Positions 37,200 to 50,708 are shown, counted from the first letter of the stretch. The stretch: DNA of 64,000 nt from Alviniconcha marisindica (GCA_018857735.1 JABMCL010000660.1:170001-234000); one strand, 5' to 3'. Program-made: numbers and translations. Notes: generated by a model not told the origin, from the letters alone.

Positions 37200-38269
37200 T
37201 TAAAACATTACTGGACGTTCCGTTCGACATTTGGGAAGTACGGCTGGAAAATTATAACTGTGATCCGCTGAACATGCTTTATGTCAGTGAAGTGTCTGTT
37301 TTCTGTGCATGTCTCAGTCTTTTTTATTTTTTTATTTTTTACTGTTGCATTTTAACCATGGTGTATTTTGATAATTTATATTTGAATTGTCATTTTTTTT
37401 AAAGATCAAGATGTTTTGATTGGTAAACGACGGTGTAGTGTGCTGTCATTTTCACTTTGATCGTGGAAACCCGCATTGCTTTGGAGCATTTTGTTTACAC
37501 ATTGTCATCGTTTCCATTCAGAACAATGTGGACAGCAAAGAGATAAGGTGAATGAAATCTCACAATGATATTTGTCCAGTGTATATTTAAATTGGTATAT
37601 ATTATATATGATGAAGGACATTGTTCAATCTTTTCCCCACATGTACATACCCATTGCATTGTTGTCTCGTAAACAAGCAAGGACCTGTTTGAAGACATAA
37701 ATGTATGCTTGATGTGATAGCCTATAACTCATATTGAATAACGCCTCAAAAACAAAAATAACAACAATGACATTTTGTGTACAAACAGTTCTTGTCAGTA
37801 ATTCAAATGACATGGTTGGAAGCAGCCACGAAAGCAAGCGAGACGGGAGGCAAAAAAAGGAGATAGAAACAGTGTATGTTATCACTTAAAACCACAATGT
37901 AAATAGACAAAAACTCGAGTATAAAAACTCAGTCGTAATCGTGTAGCTGACGAGTGATTTCCTTATCGAACAAGGCATCCGCGGAGAGCCGCTTTTTTCT
38001 TTTCTTTTCTTTTTTCATCTTCTCGTTTTGAATTGCTTCCGAGTAAGACTGTACCAATTCAAATTCTTATTTTGTCTTTCCAACTAACACAGCAACTAAG
38101 CGACAGAACACTTCATTATCTTGCATTTAGGCATTTCCACGGTTAAGGTGCTTTGCGGGAGATTCAGCTCAGTGGTCATCAACTCAAGGAATAGTCACAT
38201 CAAAGGGAAGCTGGAACTACTAGCAAAAACTATTTAGAGGCAGTCACCATTCTTTCAGTACGCTTAACC
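37197..38269. other. No gene recognised
   Basis: AT-rich sequence with T-rich runs at 37320-37345 and 37990-38015. No known motif was seen in its short open frames. Confidence 0.4.
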
Positions 38270-38400
38270 CATGGGGCACCCCCATTATCTGAACTTCAGT
38301 TCGAGATGGTACCTACGCGCTGGGAAAAGCCCATACGTGCTCCACCACATCTCTCAGAAGTTTCCCCAGTATTGTAGTTGAAGTGTCCCAGTGTCTGTAG
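38270..38400 (-). mobile_element. Non-LTR retrotransposon 3' end remnant
   Basis: Matches the minus-strand element at 26400-26500. Shared plus-strand blocks are CAGTTCGAGATGGTACC, GCGCTGGGAAAAGCCCATA and CTCAGAAGTTTCCCCAGTAT. Minus-strand translation gives TTILGKLLRDVVEHVWAFPS. The RNase H part is not present here. Confidence 0.6.
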
Positions 38401-38564
38401 TGAGCAGTAAAACCACGTGGCAGCGAAAAATGGAGTAATAATTGAAATATACGGTACTTGGCGCTACTTGGAAAAGACAACATCGCTTTAATAGCACCCA
38501 TGGCTGTTTATCCAGAGCAGTGAGTCCGTTTTGGTGGTACTTTCGATGTCTTGTATGAAGGACG

Positions 38565-38625
38565 ATAGTAACTGGGGTTTAACGTCTTGTCAGATGCACA
38601 AGGTCACCTCAGGACATTGTATGAA
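38565..38625 (+). repeat. Dispersed motif E, copy 2
   Basis: AGTAACTGGGGTTTAACGTC, then TTGTCAGATGCACAAGGTCA, then CCTCAGGACA. It shares its two halves with 39025-39043 (inverted) and 39062-39081 (direct). Confidence 0.55.
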
Positions 38626-38984
38626 AGGAAGGTGTTCAGTCTTGGTGTTACTGACACTTTAATGTTGTTTTATTCATGTCTGTGACAAAATTGTGTCAGA
38701 TGCTTCATCTTTTTGTGGTTCTGATGGTTTTACCAAGAACCCTTGAAAATACATGAGACTTCTAGAGAAGGCCAGCCCTTAAAGTTGCTCATCGGAACGC
38801 TTAGCTGAGCTTCAGTGCAAAACAATCAGTTGCAGAAAGGTAATGAAACGTTGGTATGCAGTCGAGTTTACACGGATGAATAAAGTGACTCTATATATAC
38901 TGAGAGAGAGCGGATTTAATGTTTTATCGTCAATATTCGTCGCAGTACCCACGGAAACGCACTCACTGTTCAAGACTGACGATT

Positions 38985-39043
38985 GTAAGTAATTGGATTT
39001 TAAAGTCATATGGTTGATAGGACGTTAAAATCCAGTTACTTAC
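38985..39043. repeat. Inverted repeat, 19-bp arms
   Basis: GTAAGTAATTGGATTTTAA (38985-39003) is reverse-complementary, with one mismatch, to TTAAAATCCAGTTACTTAC (39025-39043), with a 21-base spacer. Both arms resemble the AGTAACTGGGGTTTAACGTC start of dispersed motif E, so this may be two element ends head to head. Confidence 0.8.
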
Positions 39044-39090
39044 TTGTAACATGTCCATGTACAGGGTCACCTCAGGACGATGCAAATGTT

Positions 39091-41685
39091 ACATAACGTA
39101 GACTGTGGTGAAATCTGTGTCTATTCAGCCCACTTAGGCTTGCTGTCAACAGAAATAAAAAGTGTGCACCGAAGTGTGTGTTTCATTTATAAGCTGGGGG
39201 GTTTATCGCTGGTAAGGTGACCACTGGATACCAGCAAGTCCCCGTGTCGGGATAGTATAGTATGGACCTTGTTCATCCGTATGGTGTTGCTGTGTGCCCC
39301 GTTATCGGGTGTCCCTCGGGAGAAACTCTAGCAGACACGGTACACTGTTACGTGTATTTTAACGTACATTCTCAGATTGCTGACGCCGGGGCTTGATACC
39401 CACTGCTTAGGTCTGAGCCTGAAGGCGAGAGCATGTCGTGATTTATGGGTGGAAACTTCTCACTTTGGAAATAGTATCTGTGGTGATCACTGGCTGAAAC
39501 TAAACCAGAAGGAATGATTTACTCGAGACAGACGTTTCTTTTCCTTTTGTTCGTCAGTTGCTTCGCCGTCCCTGTTTTGTCATGAGTTCAAAAGACAATG
39601 CCTCTACTGGTGACCCCCAAAATAACGGTGTCTTAGTAAGCACTAATGTTCGATCGAAAGAAGAGTAGGTGTTCGCATTTCATTTTGATTTAGGCAACAC
39701 GGCTTCATCCTTTCTTCTCTCGGATTCATGATTGTTCTTTGATGACAATTATTCTCGGCTGGTTTGAACCGTCCATGTCATGTATCAAGAGAGACTTTGA
39801 ACCTTTGTTTTGTTCTTACACCCTCTGATTTCAAAGAAAGTAATTCTGTGTTCTGACCGTTGTGGCGTTTCGCACGTGCACCCTCATTCCCGTCCTGGTT
39901 TCCATCGCTCTTATTTCATGCGTTCATTTGTAGGTGGAAATGAACTAAGCGTAGTCACCCTGAAAGGGACACGCGGCTGAATATAATCTTAATCTGCTTT
40001 AACGAAGCTGAAGTCAATATCATTCTTTTGTGTCCGTGGGTGATAGGAACATTTTTCGCCGTGGAAGGCCGAACTATCCAGCAGAATGTGGCTGTGCTGT
40101 CAGGCAGGATACGGACTTCGGCATTAGTCTTGGTCGTTTTACTGCAAACAGTGACTTAGGTCATGTGACCTATCTGTGGACCGAGAGTCGATATTTGTGA
40201 GGGGAGGGGGCGGGGGAGAGAGAAAAGAAGAGAAAAACAACAACATTAAAAAAAACTCCACACCTACCAATCAACCAAACAAAGATACAACAATAAAAAA
40301 TACATTTTTTTTAAACAGATAGTGGCTTTAAGTTTCATTCAACAGAGAAAGCCTCATTGTCAAGAGATGGTTTGTCAATTTTGTATACGATTTTAGTACC
40401 GGGGATATCTATCTCTCCACTGTTCTTTTCAGTTTTGAGATGCTGTCTTGTCGAGGCAACCCCTGGCGAATGCAAAGTCATTGACATGAGTAACTGAGAC
40501 CACGGCAACGCTACACACAGACTGTTGAGCCATTGATTCCACATTGAATAGGCAGATTCGATGTACAGGTAGCGTAGATCTTCCACAGCAGCTGACGGCC
40601 TGGCATAGGTGTGGGGCCGGCCAGAACCGGCAATGGAACAGCCGCCAGCCCCTGTGCGCCAGATCTAAGTGATGGCAATATTTACCTTTCACCTGCTGGC
40701 CTCCGTGTCAGCTGTGCTCTATGTACGATACCAATCTGCTGATGGTCAGCGAGTAGCACGTGTATCGGGCTAAGCTTGTTAATCTCAAACACCTTGTCTT
40801 GTGGAGATTACCGTAGACCCGTGTGGATTTGATCGCGGTTGCCTTGCTTGTCCATCTCAGTCTCGGGCGTCGGCAACAGGATCAGGATACACAAGGTCGT
40901 TGACATTGTGACTCGACTGTCATCAGGAGACGAGCCAGTTTTACTTGTCTTTTCTCGGTAGACGTGCTACTGGTATTTATTCAGTCAGACCCTTAAAGAA
41001 AATCACTGACACGAAGAATCCCAATTCTGTGATGAATATTAATTACCGTTTGTGGCAAAAAACATTAAAGTTGGTGTATTTAGGGCTAGTCTTTTGTTGT
41101 TGTTTTTTTTGTTTTTGTTTTTAGCGACCTTGACTTAATTTTAAGGTCACCCGCCCAAAAGGGGGAAACAGGAAGAAGAAATACAAACATTGTGTCGCCC
41201 CTAAAGTTCTTCTTCAGTGAAGACAAGATCACATCGCTTACACTTTTGATATATTTTGTAGCCATTTTGAAGGGACATCAGTGACGTGTTTTCCACTTTG
41301 ACAAAACTTTACACTGGCATTTTCTCAGATACTGTTATAGTGACACACGCGGCGACAGCCTGCTGTGGCGAGTTCTACCTGGTTATACTGTAGGCCCACA
41401 TAATAGTCTTAGCTCTTGAACCGTTTAAGATCACAGAAAGTCTCAAATCAAGATTCACTTTGTTTTGATCTGATGTTATTATTGTGTTCGAGGTCAAGCT
41501 TAGTAGGACTGCTAAATGGACTGATAAAATAAACACACAACCCTTTGTGTGTGTGTGTGTGATCCAAGCCATTTTGCACTGGGGATAATAAATCTGTTTA
41601 AAACAAAGGTCTGCATGTTGGGCAATTTCTCGAGCTTTGAAGAAAATTACTGTAATGTGATTTGCTGCTTGTTTTCAGTCATCGC
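39091..41685. other. No gene recognised
   Basis: About 2.6 kb of unique-looking sequence. Overlapping minus-strand frames at 40335-40692 are open for over 80 codons but show no recognised domain. Short A-rich and T-rich runs lie at 40240-40320 and 41095-41125. Confidence 0.4.
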
Positions 41686-41689
41686 CCTG

Positions 41690-41722
41690 ATATAACCGTA
41701 ATGGTTGACTGGGCGTAAAAAA
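41690..41722 (+). repeat. Dispersed motif F copy
   Basis: GATATAACCGTAATGGTTGA followed by CTGGGCGTAAAAA, nearly the same as 23384-23420. Confidence 0.6.
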
Positions 41723-43799
41723 ACAAGTTGTTTACTTACTGTTTTCAGTGACACAAATAGGAACGGAAACAATGTTTAAAGGGAAGGTACATGTTACACG
41801 GTTGTTTTGTTAGAGTAACAGTCTTTTGAAATTTACAGACTCTCAGTTACATCCGCATACAATTAACTGTGCCATCAGTGAAAACTCCTAAGTTGCCGTT
41901 GAAGACTCCTAAGTTATCGTCCCTGATGGTATGAATTACTCTGGGGAACTTACATCGCGAGCAAAAAGGTGGATGATCAAAGTATATCTATACCGACATA
42001 CTTTATTATCAAAGTATATATATATATGCATACAGACTTTGTATTTCTCATTTTACCTTCTTCTGCAGAGCGTGGGGAAGAAGGGTTAACCGCGGCGGCG
42101 GAGGTGACGCGTTCTCACAGGTGCTGTCTGAAACCCGTCTTGCTTATTAGTGTGTGGGGGAAGGCCGCCAAGAGATTGACTACAAATTCTGGCTTGTTTA
42201 AGTTGTCTGGCATCGGTCCGTTGTTTATCATGCTAATGGAGCTCTATCTTCCCTCCTTCCCCCACTCCCTCCCCTCTTCTTTTTCTCTTTTGCTTCTCTG
42301 GGATAAGGAACATTACACGCACTCAGTGTCTGTGAACTCGTCGTACCCTTACTCACCCCCCACCTTTCTACCCCTTTCCACGTGTCACTGCATCAGTTGT
42401 AGTCGGTGCAGCACCTATTGCAAAAGTTTATGAAGACTGTAAGGATCGGTTACTCCTAGTTTTATGCATACAGTTGAACTGTTTCCAAATCGGTGGGGGT
42501 TTGCGGGTCGGAATGTTGAAATGTATGGGTGTGGATTTTTTTATGTGGTTTTTGTTTTCTTCTTCTTCTTCTTTTCTTCTTCCTCATGCTGAGTAAGACG
42601 TAAACAATTACACTTCCGAAATGACAGTGCGGCAGTGCTTTTGTGTGGTGGTATATATAATGACGTAGCCATGTAAATCATACGTGACAAAAAAGCAAAT
42701 ACTCTTGGTGGGATTGATGTACGTATTGTATTCTTGCATTGGTGCCTGGGCTAAGCTACATTTTGTGTAATCGGTCTCTCGGGACTGGCTGTTTTACACT
42801 TCCAGTGGCCTTTAATAGTCGCCATTTGCAATTTGGCTGTCTCTTGAATGGCCGTGTAGTCAAAGAGCTCTTCGCCTCCAGTGGCACTGAGATCAGTCAC
42901 CTGTTAATCTCTGCACGATTCGGGCCACTGTGACTGTCAGTGATCTGTGGAACCACTGTCGGATCAACAATCTGTCCCAGCTTACAACTGCACATGCGTC
43001 CTACCTTGAAAGCGCACATGGCGAACGTACATCCCCATCCCTTCCTATTGACATGTCCTGGAAAGCTTGGATTTTGACCGCATTTGTGCCGGTCACGATC
43101 TTCGAACACGCACAATGAGTCACTGGCTACTGCTGTCCCCTGCCGGCTCCAGAAGGAGCGAAGAGGCCAAGGTCAGTTCACTGGCTTCGCTCACAGTGCT
43201 GAATGTGTTAGTATGATAATAATGATTAGTTCCTTTTGTACAAGTAGGAAGTCGCTCCGCCATTTAGTTCCAAGACTACCGACATGGGAGGATTATCGGT
43301 TAGCCTATGGGCAAGTTAATGTCCGTATTTTTGTGCATTTTCTTTCCCGTTTCATCGTTTTAGGATTTCTGGTCTCTCTGGCAATAGTCGAGGAGACGTT
43401 TTCTAAATGTAGTTTAGATACCGACTGGTCCGTCACGCGAGTGCAGGAATATGCGATTTGTTTCTCATATTTATCCCTGTCAAGCTGCTTCCAGTACACG
43501 AGCGGTCTTCTCTGCCTACATAACATGCTTTGAACAAAGGAGATGGAGACTTAACATCACGGCCGAGTAACAACGGTAAAACATAATTGTTAGTCTTTCA
43601 TTATGTTCAAACATGGACATGCATGAGTTGCCAAGATCTGCCTGGGAGATTCCTCCAGAACGTTTTGTATTACAGCGGATTCGGAAGCCTAAATTTCTGG
43701 ATCAGTTTAAACACACAATACCAACAACAACAGCAAAAACAACAGCAACAAAACAGAAAGACCAACAAGCAGAACACGTGCGTATTATAAAACAAAAAG
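41723..43799. other. No gene recognised
   Basis: Open frames of 60-154 codons at 41969-42433, 42739-42933 and 43084-43533 have no recognised motif. A short near-duplicate, ACTCCTAAGTTGCCGTTGA / ACTCCTAAGTTATCGT, lies at 41885-41922. Confidence 0.4.
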
Positions 43800-43881
43800 G
43801 AGGGGGGGGGGGGGGGGTAATTTTGCATAGATACAGCAACAACAACAAAAACAAAAAAAGAAGAAGAAGAAGAAGAAGAAA
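43726..43881. repeat. CAA-, G- and AAG-rich low complexity
   Basis: CAACAACAGCAA units, a G run at 43803-43817, more CAA units, then AAG units at 43858-43880. Confidence 0.85.
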
Positions 43882-45200
43882 GGTAACAATTGTCTCGTTT
43901 TGGGGATGACATGGGCCACTTTTGGCCCAACTCTTTGTGGTCAGTCTTTGTTGACGCAGTATCGGTTGATCAGTGTTTTCAGTTTCTCTTCCCCGTTCTT
44001 TCTGTTTCGCGGTTTGTCTGTTTTGTGAAATTTCAACTTGGAATGAGTTCCATCCATTCAGCTATATGCTTTTGTTGTTGTTGTAGTTTTGCCTCTTAAG
44101 CTACACACATTGAGCCCCGACCCCGAGGACAGTGCAATCCGTTTTGACTTTATTTTGTGAACTTGTGTACGCACAGCGTACACATTTCTTCTTAAATATA
44201 TCTTCATACATTATGACAATGCGAAACGAATTTGCATCTCTGACAGAAGTTAAAATGTCCTGGTTCGTGTCATTATTATCCCAGCTATGGGTCTGTCTGT
44301 CGTCATGTACTCGTACCTATTCAAAGTATACTTTGATTAGTTTCCCTCGACAAGGGGATGAAGTGATGGCACGTTAGTTTCTTTTAAAATATTCTTCGCT
44401 GAACCGCTTCAGTGAGTGGTCGGCTTAATATGGCACCTGTCATTGACGTTAACGTATTGTTTCACACGACCTGTCACTGACAATAATGCAGTGTTAATAT
44501 TTTTGATATGCCTCTGCAGGGCAGTGGCCGTGAATGATTTTTTTTTTCTTTCATGTAGATCAGACGTGGTTGGGTTTGCATCCCACGGTAAAGGATGCTG
44601 GGAAGGGAGAAGAGGAGGCCGAAAGAACTTACCACAATTTGATTCGTTTAGAGCCGTTTGCCATTTGCTGAGAGACTTTTGTCATTTGTATATTATCTGT
44701 TTACTAATGTTTCTGTGACCACAGTGGAGGGCATGGTCGTTGACATTTGTGCACAATATAGAGATGTGTACAAAGATGTCCACAATACGGCTGTCGTTTT
44801 AAAGTCTCACGAAATTGAGATTATTTTGTTTAAAAATCAAATCAAATCACTGGAATATAGAGTCTTATGGCATAGCAGAAGAGCGCATATATCTATACTG
44901 CACGCACTTAGGTATGCTATAACACGTTTATTATACTTGACCGTTTTCTCACTTGTTTTGTGCCATGTCAAAATATAGACCAAAACGAATGCATGCTTGA
45001 GATAAAACAGGTACTTCGCCATATCTAGGATTATATATCATGGGAAGCTGACCCTTACCAACTTTGACAGAAAGGGTCTGCGAGTATGGACAAAAATCCT
45101 AATGTTTTCTGATTTCTTTGTGTCTCAGTGTTTAGCCAAACAGCTTAAGGAAAACGTTTTTAAAATATCGACAAAGAACCTGTACAGGCAATGGCTGTAT

Positions 45201-45205
<5 letters not shown>
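43882..45205. other. No gene recognised
   Basis: AT-rich unique sequence. Frames of 60-106 codons on both strands show no domain. Confidence 0.4.
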
Positions 45206-45466
<261 letters not shown>

Positions 45467-45967
45467 AGAGATATATATATAAAAAGAGAGAGCTGGGGAG
45501 AAAGAGAGAGGGAGACGGAGACACACAGAGAGTCACAAACTTTGTAAAATTACCCATGCGTGCATTTGTTTCGCTCTGTAAACTTGACTAATAAGTACTA
45601 AATCAGTTGTAAACGTGTAGTTGTCTATATTGTTCTCGTGTTTTTAAAACCAATACAGAGGGCTTTTAAACAGTTTAATTTCGAGAGTTCTGAAAATGTG
45701 TTCCATCTCACACGAATGTGAACAAACTGGTATACATTTGGAATATAAATCAAGAGCAAAAGAAGATTTTTGAAGATGTGAATGAAAGATCTTTCATATT
45801 TGTCTCAGAATCTTCAGTAGGGTGTAGATGTTTACCTCTGCGTTTCTGCACAAATTTATACTGACTTGAGTTTGCAAAGGAGTGCTGCTTGTACGTTGGA
45901 CATCTTCATGATTTGTACCATTGACTTTAGCGGGCGTCTTACGAAATAAAGTCAGCGATCAAGCAAA
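45467..45967. other. No gene recognised
   Basis: Short TA and GA patches (45470-45520), then AT-rich unique sequence. Confidence 0.4.
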
Positions 45968-46141
45968 ACGAGTTGTACTTGTTTTTGTACGAGTTGTACT
46001 GGTGTGTTTTTGCACGAGTTGTACTTTTGTGTTTTTGTACGAGTTGTACTGGTGTGTGTTTGCACGGGTTTGTACTTGTGTGTTTTTGTACGAGTTGTAC
46101 TGGTATGTGTTTGCACGAGTTGTACTGTTGTGTTTTTGTAA
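45968..46141. repeat. Tandem repeat, 25 bp x 7
   Basis: Units alternate GTTTTTGTACGAGTTGTACT and GTTTTTGCACGAGTTGTACT, each followed by about five bases such as GGTGT or TTTGT. Alternation of TAC and CAC types suggests a 50 bp higher-order unit. Confidence 0.9.
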
Positions 46142-46395
46142 CACTTTCGCCATTGTTCTTAATGATCATCTTTCATTGCCTTTGTATTCATCTTTCTTAA
46201 TTTTGCACTAAGTGATTGCCTTTGTATTCGTCTTTATTAATTTTGCATTAAGTCCGTTGCATTTGTATTAATCTTTATTAATTTCGCACCTGTCCGTTAC
46301 ATTTATATTCATCTGTCTTGATTTTGTACTTGTCCATTGCATTTGTATTCATCCTTATTAATTTTGCACTTGTCCATTGCCCTTGTATCAACGTG
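46142..46395. repeat. Tandem repeat, about 40-45 bp x 6
   Basis: Units contain CATTGCATTTGTATTCATC, then TTATTAATTTTGCACTTGTC. The array begins right at the end of the 25 bp array. Confidence 0.88.
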
Positions 46396-46496
46396 TTTCG
46401 AATTCCACGCACAGGAAAAGGGAGTGAGTGCGAGTTGAGCCGCAAAGGCTGAAAGGCGAATCAAACGGAAGACGCAAGTTGGTCTGAAAACGTAAA

Positions 46497-46965
<469 letters not shown>

Positions 46966-47284
46966 TGTTTTCATCTGTGTGCTACAATATTCATACTAAA
47001 GACGTGTTTTCCTGCTTCCATTTTGAGCTCCTCAGGGTGCGTCCGTGTTGGTTCTCTTTTTACTAACCAAGAGCAAAGAATTCAATCGTGACGTGTTTGA
47101 TACTTTTACCACGCGTTCCCGCTTTGTTCATGACGTCACTTACCACAGACTGCTTGGCACAAAAAGGCAGCACTCATGGTCGTCGTGTTTTCACGACTTT
47201 CAAACGTCGATTTATCACAAACCGGACGCCAAATCGAATAAACAACAACAACAACTGCTGTTTGTATACTTTTTATTCCATTGC

Positions 47285-47608
47285 GTCTTAGTAAGTAAAC
47301 ATGATGCTTAACGTCCACAGAAACCATAAGGCTTATTAGGGACGGAGAGAAGGGGGGAAGGGGGTACGGAGGTGGGGGGAGAGGGAGATTATATACTTAT
47401 CGCTACACTGTCACCACCAGAATGACTCCTGCATTAAGATGGGCAGCAATGAGAGTCATTTTAATGTTTCACAATTGTGAGGGACAAAGTCACAAGACAG
47501 TGTCCACAGACCACAACTTTTGAAGAGAGAGGACAGCCGAAGCGGATTCGAACCAAGATCCTCTGCTTACCAGCCTCACGTCTTACCGCTAGGCCAAACC
47601 GGCTCACA
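47285..47608 (-). mobile_element. tRNA-derived SINE, family 1
   Basis: On the minus strand the head (47608-47530) reads GAGCCGGTTTGGCCTAGCGG with B-box-like GGTTCGAATCC. This is the best B box among the family copies here. Body motifs follow: CATTAAAATGACTCTC, CTTAATGCAGGAGTC and GGTGGTGACAGTGTAGCG. The tail is GGTTTCTGTGGACGTTAAGC. Structure matches the copy at 18874-19208 end to end. Confidence 0.88.
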
Positions 47609-47690
47609 TGGCCGTGATGCGCCTTCGGTTCGGTTCCGCTTTAATATGTGCGAACGAGATCAAAACGCTCAGTGTTCTAAAAGATCGCTT

Positions 47691-47868
<178 letters not shown>

Positions 47869-48250
47869 CTTGATGTGACAATAGGAAGCAACGCACAAAC
47901 CTTTGGCACATACGCTTTCGACTCAGCTTGCTTTAAGTTTCAGTGAGAAATTTGTTCCGCTTGGACAGGAGATGTCATGGTGATCGGGCGATGGGATCTG
48001 ACACACATCAGTGTGTATTCTTTGACAGATCCTTTAAATAAAGGCACGGTCAGTTGGACTTTAAACGATTTGTCTTCAACGGGTGATCATATTTTGTTGC
48101 TGTTGGTTACCAATATTATTTATATAAAAAATTATCATTTAAAAAAAAGTTTTTACAACACTTCGCCTTTGGCTTAGACTCACTTCTTACATGTACCTTC
48201 AATTCCACGTACCCCTTACCCGCCATATGTCAACACTGCTACCACTATCC
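47869..48250. other. No gene recognised
   Basis: Unique sequence with an A-rich run at 48125-48150. Confidence 0.4.
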
Positions 48251-48283
48251 CCCCCCCCCCCCACCCCCACGCCCCACCCACTC

Positions 48284-48322
<39 letters not shown>
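48251..48322. repeat. Poly-C tract
   Basis: C run of 12 or more, a CCCCAC-rich linker, then a C run of about 36 (48287-48322). Confidence 0.95.
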
Positions 48323-48778
48323 ATCCCTACCGATGCACAGACAATTAAGATTGAAACACGCGCAGGAATGTATGTGAAGCGTAGGGGAGATAGAAGCAAA
48401 GAAACGACTTTGTATTAAGCCCAATCCCGGCCGAACTTGGTACGTAGCTAGTTTATCACGTGCGGTCCGCAGGCAGACCGAACCGATACGGAGACTCGTT
48501 CATCTTCACCTAGCCCTCTACACGTAGTTCTGATAATGTTGGCCGATGAGAGGTGAGACTGAAGATACACGGCGGCTTAGAAGCGGGTCCGCACAACCAG
48601 AAACTAAAGTGGAAGACTGGGATTGGCTTCGACACGAAAACCTTCAAGCACCACCTACAGTTTTACGAAGCCCATTCATTACCTGATTGTGATTAGGCAA
48701 CTTGCTTATTCAAAGTGAGTCTGTCATCACAGGGTAAAGCTAGTTCTGATCAGTATGAAAACAAACAGTAAAGACAAG

Positions 48779-48785
<7 letters not shown>

Positions 48786-48819
<34 letters not shown>

Positions 48820-48823
48820 ACAC

Positions 48824-48874
<51 letters not shown>
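48786..48874. repeat. (CA)n microsatellite
   Basis: CA run with a CCACACAAC break at about 48818. The preceding 460 bases (48323-48785) are unique, with no gene recognised. Confidence 0.96.
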
Positions 48875-48877
<3 letters not shown>

Positions 48878-49353
48878 TTATTTTTTATTTTTTTAAAATA
48901 ATAATCTGAATTGGTTTGTTCAATGATTTCGTCAGATCACAAGCTCGAGCCCTGTCATCAAAATGTTATCTTTTATAAACTTTCTAATTTGCCTTCTTTC
49001 ATGTTCAGGGTGGCATATGCAACACTATATAAAAGAGAACTGTTCCATATCAGTAACTCAGAGATCAGGAGCTATGTGAAAGTCGAGGTTGTCGTCATGG
49101 GTTTCCTGTCCCTAACAATCTTCATCGCCTCTGTGGACGTAAAGCAACATTTGAAGAAGAAAGAAATAGCAGTGAAATCGGAAAAACTGCCTCCTGGCCC
49201 TTCGATATTCAGCTATAAATATACCTAGAACGGTCTTCTTAGTTTACATATCTCATGGTCGTGCTCCAATGTGGACCTTAGTGTTCACAGCATGGTTCAC
49301 ATAGATGCTTCTTCCTCGTCGTCATCGTTCGCTTAGTGCAAATACACTCGGCG
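48875..49353. other. No gene recognised
   Basis: A 105-codon plus-strand frame (48911-49228) contains CTGTGGACGTAAAGCA. This resembles the SINE family 1 tail, so the frame is not evidence for a gene. Confidence 0.4.
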
Positions 49354-49535
49354 AACGACATGGTCCATGTTGCTGCGAAGCTCCAAATGCTTACGCTGGC
49401 AATGAACAGTAAGTAGCCTATACAGAGGGAACCGGCTGGAATACAACGACATGGTCCATGTTGCTGCGAAGCTCCAAATGCTTACGCTGGCAATGAACAG
49501 TAAGTAGCCTATACAGAGGGAACCGGCTGGAATAC
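49354..49535. repeat. Exact 91-bp tandem duplication
   Basis: The 91 bases starting AACGACATGGTCCATGTTGC and ending GGAACCGGCTGGAATAC occur twice in direct contact (49354-49444 and 49445-49535), with no differences seen. Confidence 0.95.
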
Positions 49536-49954
49536 ATCTCATGGGCCGCATTGTGATACCAACGATCGTGCCAAAGAAACAAAATAAAAAGGATGGCAAT
49601 AATTCTGATTACAAGCTCGCCGTCTAACTTCATTAATTTGCGAGCTGCTGTGCAAACCCAACGAAGATATATATATCAGAATGCGGATACCGCACTTCAC
49701 TCTCCTTCGATCGTAAACGAGAGCCTGGAGTTCTTTTTTTCTATGAAGCGACCTGCATTCGTCTTGGCTTAAGCTGTGTCACAGTTAACACACCGACACC
49801 AGCAAGAACACCAAGGTTACCTTAAACGTTGTTACGCGTTACAGTTACATGGGGACTGTCTTCAGTCATCATACGCTCCTTCTATAACAGCATCCACCCT
49901 CCATTAAAAAAAAAAGGTTTAACGTGACATTACGATCGGACCGCAGTGTTATCG
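49536..49954. other. No gene recognised
   Basis: Unique sequence; no repeat or coding signal seen. Confidence 0.4.
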
Positions 49955-50160
49955 TCTTGGGGCGGGGGTAGCACAGCTGGTAGACCGTCCAACTGAAAAG
50001 CCAGGCGCAATCTGGCGCGGGTTCAAGTCCCATGTGCGGGGAGGGATTTTTCTCCCAGAGTCAGCTTCCAGTGCAGACTCTCTTACGGTGTCCGTACAGC
50101 CCCCGTGTGCAATCGCATGCATCAACGTCTGTGCGCACGTTAAAAATCCCAAACCATGGT
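49955..50160 (+). mobile_element. tRNA-derived SINE, family 2, 5' part
   Basis: A box GTAGCACAGCTGGTAGACC and B box GGGTTCAAGTCCC lie 50 bases apart, as in a tRNA. The acceptor ends do not pair cleanly. Downstream come TCAGCTTCCAGTGCAGACTC, CGGTGTCCGTAC and GCACGTTAAAAATCCC. These are in the order found in the copy at 22170. The 3' tail of the family is missing. Confidence 0.78.
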
Positions 50161-50292
50161 AGCCACAACATTGTTTGGACGCACGAAAATACAACACGCA
50201 CTTATAGGAATGGGTGGTGCTGCTCTTGCGGCTGCTGTGCCTTTCCCAGGTAAGGCGACCCGAATTTTCTGCAAGGGACAAAAAAGACAGTA

Positions 50293-50317
50293 CACCCCCC
50301 CCCCCCCCCCCCCCACG
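50293..50317. repeat. Poly-C tract
   Basis: C run of about 21, shortly after the truncated SINE. Confidence 0.95.
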
Positions 50318-50706
50318 CCCTCCTCCAAACAAAAAACAACAACAGGTAAATCCTCCGAAGACGGCCCCTGGCTGCCCAGGTGGCGGGGTAATAAAAAAAG
50401 ATTAACTATAAACAACTTTTTTTAACGGTCACGCACGCATTCCTCTCACCCCTGTGGAATGCATTTGTCAGTGTACAGTTGCATATACCGGGTGACCCCC
50501 AGTAGTGTATTCAGCTGGGAAACGCTGCTACAACAACCCGCGTGTGGCGTGTGCGCCTGACGTTTGTTGTTTCCGTCAGCTTGTCTCCGTTGTCTGATCG
50601 ACGCTGTCCAAGGTGGTCATTGTTACTTGTGAGGTTCAGTTCGAGAACCAGACATTGTTGTCATCTGCTGGTCCATCGGTGTTTCACAGCCTATTCATAT
50701 CATCTG

Positions 50707-50708
<2 letters not shown>

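Noticed and set aside
40335..40692. Overlapping minus-strand frames of 83 and 87 codons
   Set aside because: No recognised domain; the two frames overlap in different phases without splice signals that would join them.
47136..47327. Repeated peptide SVDVKHHVYLL seen in minus-strand frames at 47.3 and 56.4 kb
   Set aside because: It is the translation of the shared SINE tail (TCTGTGGACGTTAAGC), not a conserved protein.
48911..49228. 105-codon frame with hydrophobic segment
   Set aside because: Part of it resembles the SINE family 1 tail in translation, and no other support exists.
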